This document shows, piece by piece, positions 15,793 through 22,719 of a stretch of DNA of 64,000 bases. The position numbers and the translations under genes are program-made. Source of the stretch: CAIQPS01 sp963783835 (GTDB taxonomy: Bacteria > Actinomycetota > Thermoleophilia > RBG-16-64-13). The stretch lies in NCBI GenBank assembly GCA_963783835.1, contig CAWAOX010000015.1, forward strand, positions 186,001 to 250,000, read 5' to 3'. Position 1 is the stretch's first letter. The number at the start of each line of letters is the position of its first letter. The notes below the pieces were generated by a model. That model was not told the origin of the DNA, did no database searches, and saw only the letters and a list, made by a program, of their open reading frames with translations.

Positions 15793-17829
15793 ATGCTTCA
15801 CCTCACCGACATCTCCAAATCGTTCGGCACCCAGACAGTGCTCGACGAGGCCAGCCTGCATGTCAAGCCCGGCATGAGGATCGGCCTCATCGGAGCCAAT
15901 GGAGCCGGCAAGACGACGCTTCTTCGCCTCATCGTGGGCGAGATGTCGCTTGACGGGGGCGAGATCAGCGCCCGAAAGGACCTCCGCATCGGCTTCCTTC
16001 CGCAGGAGATCGAAGAGATAGCCCATCACGCCGTCATCGAGGAGGTGCTCGCCTCTCACCTCGAGATCCTGGACGCGGAACGCCGCATGGCCGAACTTGG
16101 CGAGCAGATCGGCCAGATCTACGCGGGAAAGCATTCCGGGGGCGCCACGCCGGCGGGCTCTGTCGGGACCAGTGTCCCCGAGCCGGCCAACGACGCCGGC
16201 GACCTTCTCCACGAACTCGGGGCTCTTCAGACCGCGTTCGAGAACGCTCACGGCTACGAACTGGAGGCGCGGGCTCAGACCATCCTACGCGGCATGGGCT
16301 TCCGCGAGACCGACTTCCGGCGTCCGATAGCCGAGCTGTCGGGGGGCTGGCGGATGCGGGTCGCGCTGGCGCGGCTGCTACTCGAGCAGCCGGACCTACT
16401 GTTGATGGACGAGCCTACCAACCATCTGGATCTCGAAAGCCTCATCTGGCTTGAGGAGTTCCTTCTCAACTGGCCTGGCGCGCTGGTAGTCATCAGTCAC
16501 GACCGCTACTTCCTCAATCGGATGGTCACCCATATCGCCGATCTGGATCGGGGGGTCATCGACCTCTACGCCGGCGACTACGACCACTACGAGAAGGAGA
16601 AGAGACAGCGCTACGAGGCGTTGGTCAACGCCGCCAAGAACCAGCAGCGGGAGATAGACTCCGCCGAGGCCTTCATCCGCCGGTTCCGAGCGAAGAACAC
16701 CAAGGCGAAGCAGGTTCAGCAGAAGGTGCGCCAGCTGGAGCGGACCGAGCGCATCGACGCCCCGACCCTCGGGCGCAAGACCATCAAGTTCCGCTTTCCG
16801 CAACCGCCTCGCGCCGGCCGGGTGGTGGCCGACGTCAAGCACGTTCGCAAGGCCTACGGAGACAACGTTGTCTACAAGCGCTTGGATGTAGTGGTCGAGC
16901 GAGGCGAGAAGATCGCTCTGGTGGGGCCCAACGGCGCCGGGAAGTCGACCCTCCTCAAGCTATTGGCGGGGGTCATCGAGCCCGACGCGGGAGCGGTCAA
17001 GCTCGGCCACGCGGTGCGGCGCGAATACTTCGCCCAGCATCAGCTCGAGGTGCTCCACTCGGACCGCACGGTCTTGAAGACCATGGAGGAGGTAGCCGGA
17101 CCGGTCGGGCGCCTTCCTGAGGTTCGGGGCTATCTGGGGACGTTTCTCTTCAGCGACGACGATGTGACCAAGAAGGTGGGCGTCCTTTCGGGAGGGGAGA
17201 AGGCGAGGCTCGCTCTGGCCCGGATGTTGATGGACCCCGCGGGGCTGCTCCTGCTCGACGAGCCGACGAACCACTTGGACATGGACTCGCGCGCCGTCCT
17301 GACGGAGGCGCTCCGCCAGTTCGAGGGCTCGGTGGTGTTCATCAGCCACGACCGCCACTTGATCAACGCCATCGGCACGAAAGTGATCGAAGTAAGGGAC
17401 GGCCGGGTGGTGCACTACCCCGGAGACTGGGAGTACTACCTGTGGAAGAAGGCGCAGGACGCCGTCTCGGCCCCCGCAGCGCCCGCCACGGCGCCCGCCG
17501 CGCCGTCGGCGGCCGTCGCGGTTCGCGCGAAGGCGCCCGCCTTCGACCCGGACGGTGCGCCTCGGCTGGGCTACCAGGAGCGCAAAGACCTGCAGCGGCG
17601 CTATCGCAAAGCTGAGAAGACGGTTTTCGCCCTTGAGGAGCGCCAGAAAGAGCTGGCGGCTCTGCTCAGCGACCCCGTCCACATCTCCGACTACGAGCTC
17701 CTCTACACGACCAGCGAAGAGCTTACAACCGTCAAGGAGCGGCTGGTGGCCGCTAACGCCGCCTGGGAGGAACTGGCCGAAATGGTCGCCGGCCTCGAGG
17801 AGGAGCGCTCCTCGGCTACCGGTACTTGA
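15793..17829 (+). CDS. ABC-F family ATP-binding protein (ribosome-associated)
   Basis: Soluble protein of 678 residues with two ABC cassettes and no membrane segments. Cassette 1 has Walker A GANGAGKTT, signature LSGGWRMR and Walker B LLLMDEPTNHLD. Cassette 2 has GPNGAGKST, LSGGEKARL and LLLLDEPTNHLD. The charged inter-cassette linker (about residues 250-330) is the P-site tRNA interaction motif of ABC-F proteins. An Ala/Pro spacer leads to a C-terminal coiled coil like that of Uup/YdiF. Role: translation factor, possibly antibiotic resistance; not resolvable. A strong hairpin upstream and a leaderless-type -10 separate it from mqnD. Its 3' end overlaps the convergent M23 gene by 14 bases. 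Confidence 0.9.
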   Translation: MLHLTDISKSFGTQTVLDEASLHVKPGMRIGLIGANGAGKTTLLRLIVGEMSLDGGEISARKDLRIGFLPQEIEEIAHHAVIEEVLASHLEILDAERRMAELGEQIGQIYAGKHSGGATPAGSVGTSVPEPANDAGDLLHELGALQTAFENAHGYELEARAQTILRGMGFRETDFRRPIAELSGGWRMRVALARLLLEQPDLLLMDEPTNHLDLESLIWLEEFLLNWPGALVVISHDRYFLNRMVTHIADLDRGVIDLYAGDYDHYEKEKRQRYEALVNAAKNQQREIDSAEAFIRRFRAKNTKAKQVQQKVRQLERTERIDAPTLGRKTIKFRFPQPPRAGRVVADVKHVRKAYGDNVVYKRLDVVVERGEKIALVGPNGAGKSTLLKLLAGVIEPDAGAVKLGHAVRREYFAQHQLEVLHSDRTVLKTMEEVAGPVGRLPEVRGYLGTFLFSDDDVTKKVGVLSGGEKARLALARMLMDPAGLLLLDEPTNHLDMDSRAVLTEALRQFEGSVVFISHDRHLINAIGTKVIEVRDGRVVHYPGDWEYYLWKKAQDAVSAPAAPATAPAAPSAAVAVRAKAPAFDPDGAPRLGYQERKDLQRRYRKAEKTVFALEERQKELAALLSDPVHISDYELLYTTSEELTTVKERLVAANAAWEELAEMVAGLEEERSSATGT

Positions 17830-19018
17830 CCAGTATGGGATAGGGGTTGATCGCGGCCCCGCCGTTGGGTCGGATCTCGAAGTGGAGGTGTACCGCACCT
17901 CCACTCGCGTTCCCGGTGTTCCCGGCGTAGCCGATCACCTCGCCGGCGCTCACCCGCTCTCCCGCCCGGATGCCGCCTTTGATCGAGGACAGGTGGGCGT
18001 AGTAGTAGACGGTCCGGTTGCCGCCGCGCAGGTGGATGGTAACGCCTCCCAGCCCTGAGTTGGATGGGTTGGTGCTGGTGATGACCCCATCGACTACCGC
18101 CACGAGCGGGGTGTTACGGGCGGTCATGATGTCGCATCCCTGGTGCGCTCTTCCTCCTGAGCGAGGCGCCCCGAAGGTGTTGCTGAAACTGTTGGGGCCG
18201 TCCACCGGAAAGACGAAATCTGCCACGACCGGCGGTCTGGACTCGGTGGTGGGGGTCGTTCTGCGGGTGGTGGTGCCCGTTGTCTTCTTCTTGGCGGCGG
18301 CCGCGGCGGCCGCGGCGACCTTGCGGGCAGCCTCGTCTCGCTGCGCCTGCAATTCGCGTTGTCGTGCCTCTTCCTGCAGTGTCGCGACCCGCTTCTTGAG
18401 CCTGTTGTAGTCGTCCTTGGAGTCCTCCAGGCTGTTCAGGGTCTTGTCGCGAGCCGTCTCGTACTTCGCGGTCTTCTTCCTCTCGGCGGTCTTCTGGGTG
18501 GAGAGTTCCGCCTTGAGGCTTTTCAGCTCAAACACCCGGCCGACTACAGAGTTGACCAACTCGGTGTCGGCCTGCGCGATATGCGTGACCATGGTGAGAC
18601 GCTCCACGATCGCCGTCAACGAGGCGTCGTCACCGGCAAAAAGCACGTTCAGAAAGGTGATGGCGGCGTCGGAGTCCCGATTCTTGTATATCTCGGTCAA
18701 CCGGCCCGCCAACTGCGCCCGCAATCCGGCAAGGTCGTTCTCGGCCGCGTCTATCTTGACCTGGACCTCGTCGATGCGGATCTTCGTGGTCTCAAGGTCG
18801 TCTTCGGCGTCGGATTGCTGTTTGGCGAGCTTGTCGAGCTTCGCCTGCAGCGCCTTCAGGTCCTTCTTGGCCTGGGCCAAGTCGGCCTTCGCCTTGGAGA
18901 GACTGGAGGCCGCGAACGCAGGCGTGAGGCCGAAGCCGGAGGGGAGGGTCGACCCGATGAGGGTGAAGACCAGGGTAGCGACCACCGCCCACACGGCGAT
19001 GTGCGTTATCCGTGACAT
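17816..19018 (-). CDS. Coiled-coil M23 (LytM) family peptidase, EnvC/RipC-like
   Basis: Exported peptidoglycan endopeptidase or amidase activator, about 400 residues. ATG 19018 opens a signal peptide (ITHIAVWAVVATLVFTLIG, cleavage near AFA-A). A long coiled coil (about 40-230) includes GRLTEIYKNRD, then an Ala/Lys run and a Thr/Arg-rich linker. The LytM domain carries the zinc motifs HQGCD and HLHFEI, so it looks catalytically intact. The coiled-coil region resembles that of the NlpC/P60 protein at 44.2 kb. The start at 19087 (GTG) would hide the signal peptide. FtsEX control is known for EnvC/RipC and only inferred here. Confidence 0.86.
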   Translation of the reverse strand: MSRITHIAVWAVVATLVFTLIGSTLPSGFGLTPAFAASSLSKAKADLAQAKKDLKALQAKLDKLAKQQSDAEDDLETTKIRIDEVQVKIDAAENDLAGLRAQLAGRLTEIYKNRDSDAAITFLNVLFAGDDASLTAIVERLTMVTHIAQADTELVNSVVGRVFELKSLKAELSTQKTAERKKTAKYETARDKTLNSLEDSKDDYNRLKKRVATLQEEARQRELQAQRDEAARKVAAAAAAAAKKKTTGTTTRRTTPTTESRPPVVADFVFPVDGPNSFSNTFGAPRSGGRAHQGCDIMTARNTPLVAVVDGVITSTNPSNSGLGGVTIHLRGGNRTVYYYAHLSSIKGGIRAGERVSAGEVIGYAGNTGNASGGAVHLHFEIRPNGGAAINPYPILVKYR

Positions 19019-19096
19019 CGGGACTCTCGACCGGCCGGTTTCTTGCGCACGCACCGAGAGGCCCTTCCGTTTGACGTCGGGCGACATGCGCGCAGT

Positions 19097-19918
19097 CTAC
19101 CACCCAGTGAGTTCCATGATGATCTTGATGACGATGATGTGGGCGATGTAGATCACGAACGAGTGCCTGCCCACGAACGCAAGGGGTCTGTTTTTGGGGA
19201 CCAGACGGGTCAGGAGGAAGTAGCAGGCTATCACCTGCAGTACGAACAGGAAGTCGAAGTAGTAGCCGAAGCCCAGAAGGACGAAGGGAACGGCCGAGAT
19301 CAAGACCAGCGGCAGCGCGTACCAGGCTTTCTGGGTGATGGCCAGGCTATGCAGGTCCGCCCTCAGGGCGACGAAATAGCCCACCAACCCGTAGAGAAGA
19401 AAGGACAGGTTGTAGCTCTCGTACCCGGTGAGGCTCAGGGCCACGATGCAGGCGTACACCAGGGCGGCAAGAGGCCAGGCGACGCGTTTCGTGCGATCGA
19501 GCGGGACGCTGACCAGGATCAAGAGCCCCATAGGCAGCAGGACCTCGAAGGAGAAGAAATAGAGATCGCCCCGGACCAGGGTCAGCAACCGGAATTCTGG
19601 ATCGAGGTATTTGGGGATGTTCAGCAGGAAGAACGCGGCCAGGACCTTCAGCGCCAGCCAGAGCTTCTTGCGGGTCCTGTTCTCCAAGAAGCGGGCGAGG
19701 ATGACTCCCAGGAAAAGCACGAACCCCATGGGGATCCAGTAGGAGAAGCGGAGGTCGCGATGCAGGGGCGTGAGGTTGGCGATGACGTGATACAGGATCA
19801 TCGCGGCCAGGAGCAGACCCCTGTAGATGTCGTACGACTGGACGCGCACGGTGGCTCCGGCCGGCTCGGTCGAGACGGTCGACGCCGGGCCATGCTCCTC
19901 GAGGGCCCTCCTGACCAC
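19097..19918 (-). CDS. Polytopic membrane protein, acyltransferase-like (DUF1624/OpgC-type)
   Basis: 273 residues with roughly eight hydrophobic helices. After a 25-residue polar tail, the first helix begins QSYDIYRGLLLAAMILYHV, the pattern seen in acyltransferase-3 and heparan-N-acetyltransferase-like membrane families, including an early Asp and a His in the first helix. The C-terminal helix reads GRHSFVIYIAHI, also typical of those families. GTG 19918 has AAAGGAGAG upstream. The 78-base gap to the M23 gene suggests separate or loosely linked expression. The acceptor is unknown; a wall or glycan modification is a guess. Confidence 0.65.
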   Translation of the reverse strand: MVRRALEEHGPASTVSTEPAGATVRVQSYDIYRGLLLAAMILYHVIANLTPLHRDLRFSYWIPMGFVLFLGVILARFLENRTRKKLWLALKVLAAFFLLNIPKYLDPEFRLLTLVRGDLYFFSFEVLLPMGLLILVSVPLDRTKRVAWPLAALVYACIVALSLTGYESYNLSFLLYGLVGYFVALRADLHSLAITQKAWYALPLVLISAVPFVLLGFGYYFDFLFVLQVIACYFLLTRLVPKNRPLAFVGRHSFVIYIAHIIVIKIIMELTGW

Positions 19919-19966
19919 CGGGCGTCTCTCCTTTGTAGTAGCTGATAGCTCGGGACCGTGGTCGTC

Positions 19967-19997
19967 TTGTCGGTCAGCTTATCAGGTGCGCTATGCT
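19967..19997 (+). promoter_or_regulatory. Possible promoter of yajQ
   Basis: TTGTCG (19967-19972) and TATGCT (19992-19997) are 19 bases apart in the divergent gap. The transcript would carry a short leader with the AAGGAGG site of yajQ. Confidence 0.4.
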
Positions 19998-20033
19998 GGA
20001 CCTGTGTCTCGCTCCCCTGAAGGAGGAAGAAGA

Positions 20034-20525
20034 ATGCCGTCGTTCGACGTGGTCAGCCGGGTCGACATGCAGGAGATGGACAACGCCGTCAACCAGGTGA
20101 AGAAGGAGATCGCTACCCGCTTCGATTTTCGGGGATCCAAGACCCAGATCGATCTCGACCGCAAAGAGGGCGAGATCCACGTGCTGACCGAAGACGATAT
20201 GAAGCTTCGGGCCATCAAGGACATGCTGATAGCCAAGGTGGTGAGGCGCTCCATAGAGGCCGACGCCCTGGTCTTCGGACCGACTGAGAAGGCCGCCTCG
20301 GACATGGTCCGGCAGACGGTGAAGATCACCAACGGCATCGACATCGAAACGGCGCGCAAGGTGGTCAAGGTCATCAAGGACGCCAAGCTGAAGGTCCAGA
20401 CGGCCATCCAGGGCGACGAGGTCCGCATCACCGGCAAGCAGAGAGACGACCTGCAGGAAGCCATACAGATCCTGAAGGAGGCAGACCTGGGTATGCCCTT
20501 GCAGTTCGTCAACTACCGGGAATGA
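20034..20525 (+). CDS. yajQ: YajQ family nucleotide-binding protein
   Basis: 163 residues, the standard length. The start MPSFDVVSRVDMQEMDNAVN and the segments RFDFRGSKTQI and MGMPLQ-like GMPLQFVNYR are diagnostic. Family members bind nucleic acids or cyclic-di-GMP and affect regulation in some bacteria; the role here is open. AAGGAGG is 6-7 bases before ATG 20034. The stop overlaps the next ATG (ATGA), so the two genes are translationally coupled. Confidence 0.93.
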   Translation: MPSFDVVSRVDMQEMDNAVNQVKKEIATRFDFRGSKTQIDLDRKEGEIHVLTEDDMKLRAIKDMLIAKVVRRSIEADALVFGPTEKAASDMVRQTVKITNGIDIETARKVVKVIKDAKLKVQTAIQGDEVRITGKQRDDLQEAIQILKEADLGMPLQFVNYRE

Positions 20526-21304
20526 CAGCTCTGCCGCACCATCCTCGCGGCCATGTCTACTTCTCTGGCGACGACCGGCTGGAAGGGATCCTGGAGTGGC
20601 CGGAGGGCGCAGGCGAGAATGCCTCGGCCGGGGGCGAGGCGGGGCCGCCGGCGTCGGGGGGAGTCGTCATCGCCCACCCTCACCCTTTGTACGGGGGCAC
20701 CATGGCCCAGCCTGTCGTCCACCGGGTGGCGCGGGCCTGCCGGGAGCGGGGTCTGGCCTCGCTACGCTTCAACTTCCGGGGAGTGGGACAAAGCGAGGGG
20801 CGGTACAGCGGCAGCGAGGAATACCGGGACGTGGAGGCGGCCACCGCGTTCTTGCGTGGCCGGTTGGCGGCCGGCGGGCCGGCGTCGGCCAGTGGGGGGC
20901 GGCGGCCGCCTCTTGGCCTGGCCGGTTACTCGTTCGGGAGCGTGATGGCGGCTGTTGCCGCCGGCGCGGGGGAGGTCCCGGTGCAGGCACTGGCTCTGAT
21001 AGCTCTGGTGGTCGGGTGGGAGGAATCGCCGCCGGGCTTACTCGACGGTCTCGCCAGGTTCCAGGGCCCGGTGCTTGCCGTCTGCGGCGAGTCGGACGAT
21101 CTCGCCCCTCCCGACGTGGTGGAGCGTGCGCTGGCCGGGCTGAAGCTCGATTTCCGTCTTGTAGTCGTGCCCGGAGCCGGGCATCTCTTCGAGCACAAGC
21201 AGCAGGAGGTAGGCGAGCGGGTGGCCGCGTTCTTCGCGGATACGCTCGTGGGAAAACGGCCCCCAGAAAAGGCGAGTAATCCTCCTCGGCCACGGGTATC
21301 GTAA
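20522..21304 (+). CDS. Alpha/beta hydrolase
   Basis: 260-residue soluble hydrolase. HPHPLYGG forms the oxyanion-side loop, FRGVGQSEG is a conserved turn, GYSFGS holds the nucleophile Ser, and GAGHLFEH holds the catalytic His; the Asp is probably in the CGESDD region. The pattern matches the family of CocE/dienelactone-like uncharacterised hydrolases (alpha/beta superfamily hydrolase with an HPHP motif). Two Gly/Ala-rich inserts interrupt the fold. It overlaps yajQ by 4 bases. The substrate is unknown. Confidence 0.82.
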   Translation: MTALPHHPRGHVYFSGDDRLEGILEWPEGAGENASAGGEAGPPASGGVVIAHPHPLYGGTMAQPVVHRVARACRERGLASLRFNFRGVGQSEGRYSGSEEYRDVEAATAFLRGRLAAGGPASASGGRRPPLGLAGYSFGSVMAAVAAGAGEVPVQALALIALVVGWEESPPGLLDGLARFQGPVLAVCGESDDLAPPDVVERALAGLKLDFRLVVVPGAGHLFEHKQQEVGERVAAFFADTLVGKRPPEKASNPPRPRVS

Positions 21305-21338
21305 CTGCAGTAGCGACGAACAAAAAGGAGCTCAGCCA

Positions 21339-21911
21339 ATGGACATGAGAGGTTCTCTGACCGAGCAGAATCTGATGAAGGCATTCGCGGGGGAGTCGCA
21401 GGCCCGCAACCGTTATACCTACTATGCCGAGGTGGCAGCCGAGGAGGGCTACAGGCAGATAGCCAATCTCTTCCTCGAGACCGCCGATAACGAGCGCTCG
21501 CACGCGTCCCTGTTCTTCGGGCTTCTCCAGGGAGGCACGCCCGAGTTCACTGCCTCCTATCCTGCCGGACCGGTTCACTCCACGGCCGACAATCTGCGCG
21601 CGGCGGCCGAGGGCGAGTTGGCGGAGTGGGGGACCCTTTACCCCGATTTCGCCGCGACGGCCGAAGAGGAGGGGTTCAGAAAGGCCGCTGCGATCTTCGG
21701 GAAGATAGCGGGAGTGGAAAAGTACCACGAGCGCCGGTACCGGAAACTGCTCGCGAACGTCGAGGCCGGGCGGGTGTTCCGCAAGGACGGCCCTGCGCTG
21801 TGGAAATGCGAGGAATGCGGGCACGTCCACGAGGGTGACGAAGCGCCGCGGGTGTGCCCGGTGTGCGGCAAGTCTCAGAGCTACTTCGAGATCTACTGCG
21901 AGAACTTCTAG
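21339..21911 (+). CDS. rbr: Rubrerythrin
   Basis: Non-haem iron peroxidase that removes hydrogen peroxide in anaerobes and microaerophiles. 190 residues: a ferritin-like four-helix domain with the diiron ligands in AGESQARNRY, ADNERSHA, EGELAEW and KYHERRY, then a C-terminal rubredoxin domain with CEECGHVH and CPVCGKSQ. AAAAGGAG stands before ATG 21339. It stands alone, 34 bases after the hydrolase. It is one of the better hints of an oxygen-sensitive lifestyle. Confidence 0.95.
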   Translation: MDMRGSLTEQNLMKAFAGESQARNRYTYYAEVAAEEGYRQIANLFLETADNERSHASLFFGLLQGGTPEFTASYPAGPVHSTADNLRAAAEGELAEWGTLYPDFAATAEEEGFRKAAAIFGKIAGVEKYHERRYRKLLANVEAGRVFRKDGPALWKCEECGHVHEGDEAPRVCPVCGKSQSYFEIYCENF

Positions 21912-21917
21912 AACGAG

Positions 21918-21961
21918 AGTGCCGGACCGGCGCCGTGCGCAAGCGCCGCCGATCTGGCACT
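21918..21961 (+). terminator. Branched hairpin after rubrerythrin
   Basis: AGTGCC (21918-21923) pairs with GGCACT (21956-21961) and encloses a GGCGC/GCGCC stem. It starts 7 bases after the rubrerythrin stop; no T tract follows. Termination is inferred. Confidence 0.4.
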
Positions 21962-22013
21962 AGTGCCGCCAATCTAGTCCCGAGGTCGTAGGCCGGGGTG
22001 ATGCCACGGGGGG

Positions 22014-22019
22014 TAGCCT
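22014..22019 (+). promoter_or_regulatory. -10 box of a leaderless-type promoter (comEA)
   Basis: TAGCCT ends 6 bases before ATG 22026. No ribosome-binding site lies upstream of the ATG. Confidence 0.5.
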
Positions 22020-22025
22020 CCGCGC

Positions 22026-22712
22026 ATGCCTACGATCCCGAAAAAGCGGCTCCTCGTCTACGCAGCGGCCGGCCTTCTTGTCCTCGCGGTCGGCATGATC
22101 GGCCTTCTGGTCATGCGTGCGCCCGCCGGCGTGCAGACGGAGGGGATGGCTCTGGACGTCTCCGGGGCGCAGGCCGAGGCTGGAAGCTCGGCTTGGCCTG
22201 CAGGGCCGACCATACCCGCCCCGGCTGTCTCGACCACCGCGAGCAGCCCGGCGGTCACCGAGGCCGCGCTGATGTACGTCCAGGTGGCCGGTGCTGTGCG
22301 GCGGCCGGGTGTCTATCAGGTGCCACCCGACGCCCGCGCGTTCCAGGCCGTCATGCAGGCCGGCGGCTTCAGCGAGGAGGCCGACCAGGAAGCGGTACCC
22401 TTGGCCGCCCGGTTGAGCGACGGCTGCCGGCTCTACATCCCCCGGCAGGGGGAGACCGTGGTCGGTCCGGCGCTCACCACGGATCCCGCCGCGGGAGGGA
22501 GCGGGGGCACGGCGGCGACCGGGCCGGTCTCGCTCAATTCGGCGACCCTAAAGGAGCTGGATTCCCTTCCCGGGATAGGCCCGGCGCTCGCCCAACAGGT
22601 CGTGTCCTATCGTGAGGCGCACGGTCCTTTCACGTCGGTCGACCAGCTGAGCGAGGTGCCCGGCATCGGCCCCTCCAAGCTCGAGCAGTTGCGGCCGCTT
22701 GTCGGTCTCTGA
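22026..22712 (+). CDS. comEA: Competence protein ComEA (SLBB plus helix-hairpin-helix)
   Basis: Membrane-anchored DNA receptor of the transformation machinery, 228 residues. An N-terminal anchor helix (about residues 8-30) is followed by a low-complexity stretch, an SLBB domain (VQVAGAVRRPGVY to LSDGCRLYIPRQGE) and two helix-hairpin-helix motifs (LDSLPGIGPALA and LSEVPGIGPSKL). It sits next to comEC, the channel, so a DNA-uptake system is likely; PilT at 46.7 kb may supply pilus retraction. The promoter looks leaderless. Confidence 0.92.
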   Translation: MPTIPKKRLLVYAAAGLLVLAVGMIGLLVMRAPAGVQTEGMALDVSGAQAEAGSSAWPAGPTIPAPAVSTTASSPAVTEAALMYVQVAGAVRRPGVYQVPPDARAFQAVMQAGGFSEEADQEAVPLAARLSDGCRLYIPRQGETVVGPALTTDPAAGGSGGTAATGPVSLNSATLKELDSLPGIGPALAQQVVSYREAHGPFTSVDQLSEVPGIGPSKLEQLRPLVGL

Positions 22713-22719
22713 CGCTGGA

